DNA of 64,000 nucleotides from contig NZ_FOFJ01000008.1 in NCBI RefSeq assembly GCF_900110885.1, positions 1-64,000 of the forward strand, written 5' to 3'. Position 1 is the first letter of the stretch, and the number at the start of each line of letters is the position of its first letter. The position numbers and the translations under genes were made by a program. Under the pieces are notes generated by a model. The model was not told the origin of the DNA, did not search any database, and saw nothing but the letters and a program-made list of their open reading frames with translations. Source of the DNA: Azotobacter beijerinckii (GTDB lineage Bacteria; Pseudomonadota; Gammaproteobacteria; Pseudomonadales; Pseudomonadaceae). Below are positions 39,223 through 47,644 of this stretch, one piece after another.

Positions 39223-40578
39223 ATGTCCGCGACGCCCCCGCAACCGCCCCGCCCGGACCGCGCGTCCGCCAGCCTGCGCCAGGCCCTGCTGTTCTGGCTG
39301 AAGCTCGGCTTCGTCAGTTTCGGCGGCCCGGCCGGACAGATCGCGATCCTCCACCAGGAGCTGGTCGAACGGCGCCGCTGGATCTCCGAACGCCGCTTCC
39401 TGCACGCCTTGAACTTCTGCATGCTGCTGCCCGGCCCCGAGGCGCAGCAGCTCGCCACCTACCTCGGCTGGCTGCTGCACGGCACCCGCGGCGGGGTGCT
39501 CGCCGGGCTGCTGTTCGTGCTGCCCTCGCTGTTCATCCTGATCGCCCTGTCCTGGGTCTACCTCGCCTTCGGCGACGTGCCGCTGGTCGCCGGGCTGTTC
39601 TACGGGATCAAGCCGGCGGTGACCGCCATCGTCGTCCACGCCGCCCACCGCATCGGCGCGCGCACCCTGCGCAACGCCTGGCTGTGGGCGATTGCCGCGG
39701 CGGCCTTCGTGGCGATCTTCGCCCTCGGCGTGCCCTTCCCGCTGATCGTGCTCGGCGCCGCGCTGCTCGGCTACCTCGGCGGGCGCCTGGCGCCGGAGCA
39801 CTTCGACGGCGTCGGCGGCCATACGGCGGCGAAGCCCGGCTACGGCCCGGCGCTGATCGACGACCACACCCCGCCGCCTGCGCACGCCCGTTTCAGCCGT
39901 GCGCGGCTGGCGCGGCTGCTGCTGGTCGGCGCCCTGCTCTGGCTGCTGCCGATGGGCCTCTTGACCGTGCTGTTCGGCTGGCAGGGCACCCTGACCCAGA
40001 TGGGCTGGTTCTTCACCAAGGCCGCGCTGCTCACCTTCGGCGGCGCCTACGCGGTGCTGCCCTACGTCTTCCAGGGCGCGGTCGGCCACTACGGCTGGCT
40101 GACCCCGACGCAGATGATCGACGGCCTGGCCCTCGGCGAAACCACGCCGGGACCGCTGATCATGGTGGTGGCCTTCGTCGGCTTCGTCGGCGGCTACGTC
40201 CACCCGCTGTTCGGCGCCGACCGGGCCTTCCTCGCCGGCGCGGTGGCCGCCGGCCTGGTCACCTGGTTCACCTTCCTGCCGTCGTTCCTCTTCGTCCTCG
40301 CCGGCGGCCCGCTGGTGGAATCCACCCACGACGACCTGAAATTCACCGCCCCGCTGACCGGCGTCACCGCCGCGGTGGTCGGGGTGATCCTCAACCTGGC
40401 GCTGTTCTTCGGCTACCACGTGCTCTGGCCCGAAGGCTTCGCCGGCCGCTTCGACTGGCCCTCGGCGCTGATCGCCCTGGCCGCGGCGGTTGCGCTGCTG
40501 CGCTTCAAGCGCGGAGTGATCGAGGTGCTGGCGGGGTGTGCGCTGGCGGGATTGCTGGTGCATCTGGGACTGCGCTGA
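39223..40578 (+). CDS. chrA: Chromate transporter, CHR family
   Basis: A 451-residue two-domain CHR-family protein. Repeated halves carry FVSFGGPAGQIAILHQELVE and LLTFGGAYAVLPYVFQGAV, with LNFCMLLPGPEAQQLATYLG and DGLALGETTPGPLIMV as the paired second motifs. About ten to eleven hydrophobic segments are visible. It exports chromate in known members. Its place in a sulfur block is notable because chromate enters cells through sulfate uptake, but CHR proteins also occur widely without that link. Start ATG 39223 follows AGAGCATCCCG, a weak ribosome-binding site. Confidence 0.92.
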   Translation: MSATPPQPPRPDRASASLRQALLFWLKLGFVSFGGPAGQIAILHQELVERRRWISERRFLHALNFCMLLPGPEAQQLATYLGWLLHGTRGGVLAGLLFVLPSLFILIALSWVYLAFGDVPLVAGLFYGIKPAVTAIVVHAAHRIGARTLRNAWLWAIAAAAFVAIFALGVPFPLIVLGAALLGYLGGRLAPEHFDGVGGHTAAKPGYGPALIDDHTPPPAHARFSRARLARLLLVGALLWLLPMGLLTVLFGWQGTLTQMGWFFTKAALLTFGGAYAVLPYVFQGAVGHYGWLTPTQMIDGLALGETTPGPLIMVVAFVGFVGGYVHPLFGADRAFLAGAVAAGLVTWFTFLPSFLFVLAGGPLVESTHDDLKFTAPLTGVTAAVVGVILNLALFFGYHVLWPEGFAGRFDWPSALIALAAAVALLRFKRGVIEVLAGCALAGLLVHLGLR

Positions 40579-40673
40579 GAGGCTGGAGAACGCCGGCGGA
40601 GACCGGACGCCACCGATGCGCAAGGCCGGGCCTGCCTGTGCCCGTGCGCACAGATAGGCCGTGGAAACATCTT

Positions 40674-40793
40674 TTACGGGAACCGTTCGGCGGCCTTCCG
40701 ACAGGCCGCCGAGCCTTCCCGCCGGTCGACGGCCGCCATGAAGACCACCGCCTCGTGATCGAGGACCTGATCGAACTCAAGGCTATAGGTCAT
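40674..40793 (-). pseudogene. Truncated RelE-type toxin ORF behind the RelB-like antitoxin
   Basis: A 39-codon ORF starts within the antitoxin gene (11-nt overlap, as in normal relBE pairs) and begins MTYSLEFD, the conserved start of RelE toxins. After about eight residues it departs into unrelated sequence (QVLDHEAVVFMAAVDRREG) and stops. I read it as the 5' stump of a relE gene joined to other DNA, leaving an orphan antitoxin. Confidence 0.6.
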
Positions 40794-41022
40794 CCAGCGA
40801 AACCTTGACGCGCTGCGGGGCGGCCAGTCGCTCGCGCACGGTGGCGATCAAGGCTTCGTCCTCCTCGGTCAGCAGCACGGGGCGAAAGGGCAGTTGCCCC
40901 CGTTCGGCCACATACTGCAGGGTCTGGCGCATCAGCTCGGAGGGCGTCACGCCCAAGCGCTCCAACTCGCGATAGGCCCGCGCCTTGAGGTCATCGTCCA
41001 CGCGGATATTGATCGAGGCCAT
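40783..41022 (-). CDS. RelB/DinJ-family antitoxin
   Basis: A 79-residue RelB/DinJ antitoxin with the ribbon-helix-helix N-terminus MASINIRVDDDLKARAYREL then LGVTPSELMRQTLQYVAERG. It would dimerise, bind its own promoter and neutralise a RelE-type ribonuclease. The gene for the toxin is present only as a stump, so this antitoxin is probably solitary. Starts at the edge of a lower-GC patch. Confidence 0.85.
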   Translation of the reverse strand: MASINIRVDDDLKARAYRELERLGVTPSELMRQTLQYVAERGQLPFRPVLLTEEDEALIATVRERLAAPQRVKVSLDDL

Positions 41023-41249
41023 GATGAAAGAAATTTGCCATTACATTGGCGCTCTGGAAGCCCTTCTGCAAGGGAGCAACGAGGCATCTCGCATCATGCC
41101 GATCAGGCGAATCGCCGGAGGGTTGGGCAATTGCGTTGATGGGCAGGATTCGGCCAGTTGCTGCCGGTCGCTGATGTCCCCTTTCGGGCGGTATAGTCCT
41201 CAGTTACGATCTTCAGCCTATTCAGTATTAGCGTCCACCAGGAGGGTCC

Positions 41250-41966
41250 ATGACGACCTTGAGCATCGCCAACCGAGACATGCTTTATTCGCTATCGTGG
41301 TACATGTCCGCAAGACAGAGTGCGCTGCGAGCCGCACTCTCGTTCCGCACGCAACTCTCCGCCAATGATCAGGCGGACATGAGAGTTCACTACTCTGGCT
41401 ACTTTTTGAATCTTCTGGCTGCGACCGAACTCTTCCGCGAAACAACTACGCTGCAGCCGAACGACTTTGAAGCGCAGTTGTATTCACGCCTCGTGTTTGA
41501 TGAATTCCAAGACGGAGAAGCGAACTACTCCTACATCCGTGAGCTGCGCAATGCAGTTGTTCACCGCGGGCTGGACATCACCTCTGCTGCGCACATCGAC
41601 GGCGATTTCCCGATGATCCTTGCGGAACCCAAAGTTCAAAACCAGAAGAGGACAAAGACCTTCGTCGCCTTTGACAAATACTTGCTGCATATCATCGCAA
41701 AATGTGAATCGGTGGTTGGCTCGGTGATGCTTGATTGCTTGAGTGCCGCAGGCATCTTTGAAGCCACCATCGATACAGAAGCTGCCGCTGCCGAGCACAG
41801 TGAGGCTATTGAACAGTCACAAGCCATGCCAGAAGACGACGTCAAGGCGATGGCCCTGGCAACGGAATTCAAGCCTGAATGGGCTGTGGCCGTCCACAGC
41901 TCTGCAATGACGAAGCTGCGAGGAGCGTTGGCACCGTGCAGCACAACTAAACCATCCGAGCCTTAG
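41250..41966 (+). CDS. Hypothetical protein with RX4H (HEPN-like) motif
   Basis: A 238-residue cytosolic protein with no family I recognise. It is largely helical, with an RELRNAVVHRG segment (R100-x4-H105) that fits the R-x4-6-H signature of HEPN ribonucleases, preceded by LLAATELFRE helices. A strong AGGAGG lies just before ATG 41250. Codon use is less GC-biased than its neighbours, indicating recent acquisition. A defence or toxin role is possible but is inference from one motif. Confidence 0.6.
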   Translation: MTTLSIANRDMLYSLSWYMSARQSALRAALSFRTQLSANDQADMRVHYSGYFLNLLAATELFRETTTLQPNDFEAQLYSRLVFDEFQDGEANYSYIRELRNAVVHRGLDITSAAHIDGDFPMILAEPKVQNQKRTKTFVAFDKYLLHIIAKCESVVGSVMLDCLSAAGIFEATIDTEAAAAEHSEAIEQSQAMPEDDVKAMALATEFKPEWAVAVHSSAMTKLRGALAPCSTTKPSEP

Positions 41967-42307
41967 AACCGTCGAACGCTCAAGAGTGCGGGGGTGGAGT
42001 ACGGAGTGCTCTCGACTGCGGCTTATGCAGGATGTCAGTTTTCGGGCAACGAGATTCGTGGTCCATCTGTCGCAGATGGGTCGAACTGAGCCGGATACCA
42101 CCGGCACAGAGCGACCCCTTGCGGTCGTTCGCTGTGTGAGGGAAATGCCACTTGCGAGCGGTCATTCGGCTTGGGGCGAAGTTACCGAATAATGCGATTA
42201 GTTGGACTGATCACCCCTTGGCCTCCGCGGCTCAGATGTTCCGATCAAGCTATGGTAGTGAAGTTGGCGTCGGGTTAATCTTAGATATTAACTATAGGGG
42301 ATCGCAA
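41967..42307. other. Gene-free 341-bp spacer in the accessory patch
   Basis: Short open frames here look spurious. An imperfect hairpin, CACAGAGCGACC against GGTCGTTCGCTGTG (about 42099-42135), is the only structure seen. The last 60 bases are AT-rich and probably carry the promoter of the next gene. Confidence 0.5.
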
Positions 42308-42946
42308 ATGAACGAACCCGCAGCAATCTGGGCTCTCCGAAAAATAGTATTCGACAAGGAAATCGGTTCGACTCAGAACGTTATATTGAGTCAAGCATCC
42401 GAGGCACTGAGCGCGGTTATGAGCAGAATAGCCACACTTCGTAAACTTGTTGCATCCAGCCCAATCCAGAGCACCTACACTGCACCAGAAATACCATCAG
42501 TTCTTAGTGATTTGTGCTATCAAGCCGGTATTGCATCAACAATTTTGTTTAACGACGCAAAGCGTGGGCGAAAGGAAAGTGCACTGGCATATGAACTACG
42601 CCAAAAAAGGTTGAAGTATATTAACTACTGGTGTAACACTCAAAACCTAAAAACTCCCACCTTGCGAGATCGAAGCGTTCGCAATGCGCTCACTCATATG
42701 GATGAGTATCTTGCTGACGCGCTAACGAAAGAAAATAGTGTTGGATGGTTCATCGATATCGCCATCGAATCGAGGGGCCAGTTCGCCGCGCCCCAAGGCA
42801 TTAAAAAAGTCGGATTCTGCCGTTCGTATGTTCGCGCCGAAGATAAGATTCTTCATCTTGACCGAGAGATTTCTCTTTCTGCATTGGAGGAAGAGTGTGT
42901 TGCATTGCTGGCTGTTGTGTTCGGCGTTACTCCACGTGCGACCTAA
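42308..42946 (+). CDS. Hypothetical protein, cassette-like, with RX4H motif
   Basis: A 212-residue protein of unknown family, mostly helical, with low GC and codon use unlike the backbone. It contains RNALTH (R125-x4-H130), a second HEPN-type signature close to that of the 41250 gene. It is unrelated to that gene in overall sequence. The stop codon lies inside an attC-like site, so the gene resembles an integron cassette. Start at ATG 42308; an upstream in-frame ATG lacks support. Confidence 0.6.
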   Translation: MNEPAAIWALRKIVFDKEIGSTQNVILSQASEALSAVMSRIATLRKLVASSPIQSTYTAPEIPSVLSDLCYQAGIASTILFNDAKRGRKESALAYELRQKRLKYINYWCNTQNLKTPTLRDRSVRNALTHMDEYLADALTKENSVGWFIDIAIESRGQFAAPQGIKKVGFCRSYVRAEDKILHLDREISLSALEEECVALLAVVFGVTPRAT

Positions 42947-42998
42947 CCCTTCGTTGCAGTGGACCGCCTTCGGCGGCCACTGAACTCAACTATTAAGT
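42941..42998 (+). repeat. attC-like integron recombination site
   Basis: The site starts with ACCTAAC (fits R'' RYYYAAC) overlapping the stop codon. A stem follows with arms CAGTGGACCGCC and GGCGGCCACTG, loop TTC and one unpaired A. Then come GAACTCAAC and ATTAAGT, which fits R' GTTRRRY except for one G-to-A change. Spacing and the CCTTCGTTGCAG / TGAACTCAA boxes are those of Pseudomonas-type chromosomal integron cassettes. No integrase is present in the window. Confidence 0.65.
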
Positions 42999-43165
42999 GT
43001 CCGCTCCTGGCCGCTTGTTGCCCGACGTGACCGGCCGCTTTGCGTCGAAAGCAGGCACTGCCTATAAAAGACAGATCTCCGCAGGTTTTCAGATGGCCTA
43101 GCAAAAGCCCAAACAGCCTATCTGTTCAATCGACAAATGATCGGACTCGCCTCGCCGCTCACCAC

Positions 43166-43199
43166 GGCCATGCGCGAAAAACCCGAACCGGCAAGGCCG
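43166..43199 (+). repeat. Direct repeat, left copy, flanking the SulP-Cax pair
   Basis: A 34-bp segment beginning GGCCATGCGCGAAAAACCCG recurs at 46273-46305 with one base deleted and one substituted, in the same orientation. The left copy can also fold into an imperfect hairpin (CCCGAACCGGC / GCCGACTCGGG), so it may serve as a terminator. Confidence 0.65.
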
Positions 43200-43236
43200 A
43201 CTCGGGGCTAGGACGGGCCGGTTTCTTCGTAAGCTC

Positions 43237-44982
43237 TCAAGGCGACCAATCCACACCATGGTCCTCGAGATAGGCATCCACGGCGGCGCCGACGGTGGGC
43301 TGGAAAATGTTCGGGCCGAGCGTTTCCACCAGTTCGAATTGCCTGAGCTTGTCCTTGACCGGGTCCTTCATTTCGGCGAAATGGAGTTCGATGCCGCGTT
43401 CATGCAGCTTCCCGCGCAGTTCGCCGAGCATGTCGGCAGAGGTGACATCCACGCTGGTCACCGGCTCGGCCGCCACCACCACCCGGCGTACCGGCGTGGG
43501 CGATTCCTCGATGGCTTGCAGGATGCGCTGCTGGAACAGCTCGGCGTTGGCGAAGAACAGCGGGGCATCCCAGCGGAACAGCACCAGCCCGGGCACGCGC
43601 CGGGCATCCGGATAGCGTTGCACGTCGTGGTAGCCGCGCACCCCGTTGGCGCGGCCGAGGACGGCATAGTGCGGGCGCCAGCCATCCCAGAGGAATTCGA
43701 TGATCGAGATCGCCACCGCCAGGGCGATGCCGGGGATGGCGCCATATACCGCGACGCCGACGAAGCAGGTGAACGAGAGCCAGAACTCCCATTGCTGCAT
43801 GCGGAAGATCCGCTTCAGATCGGTGATCTCGAACAGGCCGATGGCTGCCGCGATGACGACGGCGGCCAGCGCACTGTTGGGCAGGTAGCGCAACAGATTG
43901 GGAGCCGCCAACAGCAGCGCGGCGACCGCCAGCGCACCGATCACGCCCGTCAGCTGGGTCTTCGAGCCTGCCGCTTCGGCCACCGGGGTGCGCGAGGAAC
44001 TGCTGCTGATCGGAATGCCCTGGAAGAAACCGGCGGCCAGGTTGGCGATGCCCAGTCCGACCATTTCCTGATTCGGATCCACCTTGCTGCGGGTGATGGC
44101 GGCGTAGGTGCGTGACAGCACGCTGGTGTCGGTGAAGGACACCAGGGCGATTGCGAAACCGCCGAGCAACACCTCGGTCCAGTCGACGTCGCTGAGCCAG
44201 GGTACGGTGAACGCCGGCAAGCCCTGGGGGAGTTCGCCCAGGACCTTCACTCCAACCTCGTGCAGGTCGAAGAAACTGACCGCCAGCGTCGCCAGGATCA
44301 CCGCGACGAGGATGCCGGGCAGGCGCTTGAACGGCTTGAGCAGCAGGATCAGCGCCAGGCAGCCAGCGCCGACCGCAAAGCTGTACCAGTTGGCCTCGCC
44401 GGCGAGGATCGCCTGCCCGAGCTGCAGGACATCCTGCAGCGGTCCGCGACCGTCGATGCTGATGCCGAACAGCTTTGGCAGCTGGCTGATGAGCACGGCC
44501 AGGGCGATACCGTTCATGTAGCCATAGCGGATCGGCTTGGACAGGAGTTCGGTAACGAAACCCAGGCGCAGCAGGCCGGCGAGGATGCACACCAGGCCGG
44601 ACACCACCGCCATCATCCCGGCCAGCGTGATCGCCTTGGCTGGATCGCCTCCGGCGGTCACCAGGATCACCGCAAGAATCGGCGCCGCCAGCGCCGAGTC
44701 CGGCCCGAGCACGAGGATCCGGCTGGGGCCGAACAGCGCGTAGGCCAGCAGCGGTACGATGGTCGCGTACAGGCCGTAGATGCCCGGCACGCCGGAGGCC
44801 TCGGCATAGGCGATCCCGACCGGCACCAGCATGGCGGTCAGCACCAGGCCGGCGGCAATGTCGTTCGGCAGCCAGGCGAGACGGTACTGCCTGAGCACCT
44901 GCAATCCCGGCAGCCAGCGCAACCACCCCTCTGCGGAGGTGGCGAACGGGGCACTGTCGGGCGGCGGGTCGTCGGATCGCAT
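43237..44982 (-). CDS. SulP-family anion (sulfate) permease with STAS domain
   Basis: A 581-residue SLC26/SulP transporter. The membrane domain begins WLPNDIAAGLVLTAMLVPVG and shows YGLYATIVPLLAYALFGPSR, the family signature, then ISSSSSRTPVAEAAGSKTQL. About 12-14 hydrophobic segments precede a C-terminal STAS domain (about residues 450-570; VVVAAEPVTSVDVTSADML). Sulfate is the likely substrate by family, though bicarbonate or other anions occur. It follows the Ca2+/H+ antiporter gene by 35 bp on the same strand, so both are probably co-transcribed. Confidence 0.92.
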   Translation of the reverse strand: MRSDDPPPDSAPFATSAEGWLRWLPGLQVLRQYRLAWLPNDIAAGLVLTAMLVPVGIAYAEASGVPGIYGLYATIVPLLAYALFGPSRILVLGPDSALAAPILAVILVTAGGDPAKAITLAGMMAVVSGLVCILAGLLRLGFVTELLSKPIRYGYMNGIALAVLISQLPKLFGISIDGRGPLQDVLQLGQAILAGEANWYSFAVGAGCLALILLLKPFKRLPGILVAVILATLAVSFFDLHEVGVKVLGELPQGLPAFTVPWLSDVDWTEVLLGGFAIALVSFTDTSVLSRTYAAITRSKVDPNQEMVGLGIANLAAGFFQGIPISSSSSRTPVAEAAGSKTQLTGVIGALAVAALLLAAPNLLRYLPNSALAAVVIAAAIGLFEITDLKRIFRMQQWEFWLSFTCFVGVAVYGAIPGIALAVAISIIEFLWDGWRPHYAVLGRANGVRGYHDVQRYPDARRVPGLVLFRWDAPLFFANAELFQQRILQAIEESPTPVRRVVVAAEPVTSVDVTSADMLGELRGKLHERGIELHFAEMKDPVKDKLRQFELVETLGPNIFQPTVGAAVDAYLEDHGVDWSP

Positions 44983-45017
44983 GGATGAGTTCCCCTCGTT
45001 CGGAGCGACACCTCGGC

Positions 45018-46088
45018 TCAGTGGGGCGGACCTTCGGCAATGAGGGCGAATGCCATCCCCAGGATCAGGTACACGGCGAGCAGCTGGACGCCCTTGAACC
45101 AGTCGGAGCGACCGTCGCCGGCTATCTGCCCGGTAATGAGGATGGACAACACCACCACCAGCACCAGCCCCGGCGGAAAGTCCAGATCCATGGCTGCCGG
45201 ACCGACGAACAGGCTGGTCAGCGCCAGCACAGGGGCAACGAACAGGGCAACCTGAACGCTGGAGCCGATGGCGATTCCCAGGGACAGGTCCATTCGATTC
45301 TTCATCGCCATGGTGATCGCCGTGGCGTGCTCGGCGGCGTTGCCGAGAATGGCGACGACGAAGATGCCGACGAAGACATTGCTCAGTCCAAGCTGCTGGG
45401 TGCTGGGCTCGATGGCCGCCACCAGGATCTCGCTGGCCCAGGCAATCAGGACGGAGGCCGCTCCCAGTACCAGGAGTGCCTTTCCCATCGGCCAGGCGGT
45501 CTGCTTCGGCGTGCCGTCGTCTCCGTTCTCGCTGACGAACTCCCTTGTGTGGGTAATCAGCGAGTACACGAGGAACAAGACATAGACGATCAGCAATGCA
45601 ACGGAAATCGATACGCTCAGATAGTGCGCCCCCTGAGGAATCTTGGCGACGGCGGAGGCCTCGTAGGCCGCCGGCACGACCAGGGCAATCGCGGCAAGAC
45701 TCAGCAGGGTGGCTTGAGAGCGGGCTCCGGTGGCATTGAAGTGCTGCTCGGGATAACGCATGCCCCCGCAGAGCATGGCCCCGCCGAGGACCAGGAGAAT
45801 GTTGCCGAGTATCGAGCCGGCGATGGATGCCTTGACCACGTCATGCAGTCCCGCCTGCAGCGCGACGATGCCGATGATCAGCTCGGTGGCATTGCCGAAG
45901 GTGGCATTGAGCAACCCGCCGACGCCCTCGCCGAAGTGCTCGGCCAGATGCTCGGTGGCACGCCCCAGCCAGCCGGCCAGCGGCAGGATGGCCAGTGCTG
46001 CGCTGGCGAAGAGCAGCAGGTAGCGATCCGGGGCGAGGTACTCCAGAGCGAGAGTGACCGGGACGAAAATCAGAAGCCAGTTCAGCAT
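45018..46088 (-). CDS. Calcium/proton antiporter (Cax family)
   Basis: A 356-residue CaCA-superfamily antiporter with about eleven membrane helices and both alpha repeats: [21 protein letters not shown] and [20 protein letters not shown] (GNxxE signatures). It exchanges cytosolic Ca2+ for H+. Start ATG 46088 is chosen because the next 55 upstream residues are hydrophilic and not family-like. It heads a two-gene unit with the SulP permease, and the pair is flanked by direct repeats. Confidence 0.92.
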   Translation of the reverse strand: MLNWLLIFVPVTLALEYLAPDRYLLLFASAALAILPLAGWLGRATEHLAEHFGEGVGGLLNATFGNATELIIGIVALQAGLHDVVKASIAGSILGNILLVLGGAMLCGGMRYPEQHFNATGARSQATLLSLAAIALVVPAAYEASAVAKIPQGAHYLSVSISVALLIVYVLFLVYSLITHTREFVSENGDDGTPKQTAWPMGKALLVLGAASVLIAWASEILVAAIEPSTQQLGLSNVFVGIFVVAILGNAAEHATAITMAMKNRMDLSLGIAIGSSVQVALFVAPVLALTSLFVGPAAMDLDFPPGLVLVVVLSILITGQIAGDGRSDWFKGVQLLAVYLILGMAFALIAEGPPH

Positions 46089-46456
46089 GCGGGGCCGCTC
46101 CCTAGTGGCGCACGGAAACTCGTTTTCCCCTGCAATGGATTTGCAGGCAGCGGGGAAAGTGTAGTGTCTCGGTCCACCGGTAGCCGGGGCGAAAAGGCCT
46201 TGAATCGACGCCTGCAAATCGCGAATGAATCGTCCCGGGTTTCGTGGACACATTCGAGTGTCTGGTTTTGGCGGCCATGCGCGAAAACCCGAACCCGCAA
46301 GGCCGGATCAGGGGTCGGCTTCTCCTTGAGGCCGCCATCCGTCCATGACAAGCTGCCGCACCGCTCGCCCCCGCTCCGCATTCTGGCGACGTTCTTCGCG
46401 GCGGCGTCGTGCCCCGCTCCCCCGGCTCACTGCCGCCTTCTTCGTAGAGATGCCCC
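46089..46456. other. Intergenic region with right direct-repeat copy
   Basis: No gene is supported in these 368 bp. The right copy of the direct repeat lies at 46273-46305. The rest should hold the divergent promoters of the Cax gene and the spermidine-synthase-like gene, but I see no clear element. Confidence 0.5.
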
Positions 46457-47173
46457 ATGAAACGTTTCGTCCTGCTCGACACGGCGCCCATCCCGGAAAA
46501 CGGCGGGGCGTTGTGCCTGTACGAATATGGCGAGGATTTCGTCATCAAGATCCAGGGCGGCAGCGGCAATCAGCTGATGAATACCCGCATGCACGGATCG
46601 GAGGACGCCCTTGGCCAGATTCCCTGCCGCAAAGTCGCGTCGCGCCCGCAGGCGCGCGTGCTGGTCGGGGGGCTGGGGATGGGCTTCACCCTGGCCGCGG
46701 CGCTCAAGGCGCTGGGTGCCGATGCCGAAGTGCAGGTGGCGGAGCTGGTGCCCGGCGTGATCGAGTGGAACCGCGGTCCTCTGGGCGAGAAGGCCGGCCA
46801 TCCGTTGAACGACCCGCGCACCACCCTACTCAACGAGGACGTCGCGGCGGTCCTCGCACGCGAACCAGGGGGGTATGACGCGATCATGCTGGACGTCGAC
46901 AACGGGCCCGAGGGGCTGACGCAGCAAGCGAACGGCTGGCTCTACGCGCTGGACGGCCTGAATGCCTGCGCACAGGCCCTGCGGCCACAGGGCGTGCTGG
47001 CCGTCTGGTCGGCCAGCGCCGACCGGGCCTTTTCCGGACGGCTTGCCAAGGCCGGCTTTCGGGCGGAAGAGGTTCGGGTCTTCGCCCACGGCAACAAGGG
47101 CACCCGGCACACCATCTGGATTGCGGAGCTGACCCCCGGCGGCCGGTCCCGAGCTGCCGGCAACGGTCGATAG
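46457..47173 (+). CDS. Spermidine synthase-like methyltransferase-fold protein
   Basis: A 238-residue Rossmann-fold protein of the spermidine synthase-like group. It has VLVGGLGMGFTLAAALKAL (nucleotide-binding loop), VAELVPGVIEWNR (acidic residue after strand 2), LLNEDVAAVLA and YDAIMLDVDNGPEGL. It lacks the full N-terminal beta-hairpin domain of true spermidine synthases, so an aminopropyltransferase or methyltransferase activity cannot be chosen. ATG 46457 lies behind a weak purine stretch. Confidence 0.75.
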   Translation: MKRFVLLDTAPIPENGGALCLYEYGEDFVIKIQGGSGNQLMNTRMHGSEDALGQIPCRKVASRPQARVLVGGLGMGFTLAAALKALGADAEVQVAELVPGVIEWNRGPLGEKAGHPLNDPRTTLLNEDVAAVLAREPGGYDAIMLDVDNGPEGLTQQANGWLYALDGLNACAQALRPQGVLAVWSASADRAFSGRLAKAGFRAEEVRVFAHGNKGTRHTIWIAELTPGGRSRAAGNGR

Positions 47174-47271
47174 CCGCCCTTCGACGGTTGTTGCCAGGCC
47201 GTGCAATTCCTGCGAAAACACCGCCCCCCAGGGCAGCCATCCGCCGGCTGCCCGCTGAGCGAGAACGAGCG

Positions 47272-47613
47272 ATGAGCAGCGAATTGCAGGTTGTGGACAT
47301 CCAGTTGGGCGACGGCAAGGAAGTGGTCAAGGGCGCCCTGATCACCACCCAGTACAACGGCTTTCTGGAGGACGGCACCCGGTTCGACTCTTCCTACGAC
47401 AAGGGCAAGCCGTTCCAGTGCGTGATCGGCACCGGACGGGTGATCAAGGGCTGGGACCAGGGGCTGATGGGCATGAAGGTCGGCGGCAAGCGCAAGCTGT
47501 TCGTGCCGGCGCATCTCGCCTATGGCGAGCGGCAGGTCGGCGCGCACATCACGCCGCACTCGAACCTGATCTTCGAGATCGAGCTGCTGGAAGTGCTGAC
47601 CCGGGACGACTGA
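47272..47613 (+). CDS. FKBP-type peptidyl-prolyl cis-trans isomerase
   Basis: A 113-residue single-domain cytosolic FKBP without signal peptide. Typical residues are present: GTRFDSSYDKGKPFQCVIGT, VIKGWDQGLMGMKVGGKRKL, FVPAHLAYGERQVG and IFEIELLEV. It catalyses proline isomerisation in protein folding. Start ATG 47272 follows GAGCGAGAACGAGC. It converges with the GGDEF gene 31 bp downstream. Confidence 0.93.
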   Translation: MSSELQVVDIQLGDGKEVVKGALITTQYNGFLEDGTRFDSSYDKGKPFQCVIGTGRVIKGWDQGLMGMKVGGKRKLFVPAHLAYGERQVGAHITPHSNLIFEIELLEVLTRDD

Positions 47614-47644
47614 TCCGCCCGTGGACGCCGGCCGCCGGCCCCGC

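Noticed and set aside
41967..42307. A second attC-like site upstream of the 42308 gene
   Set aside because: GTTGGAC near 42200 fits the core sequence alone, but no stem or partner box is present, so the left cassette boundary is not supported.
43040..43273. Short plus-strand ORF of 77 codons before the SulP gene
   Set aside because: It runs through the direct repeat and hairpin region, has no ribosome-binding site and no similarity I recognise.
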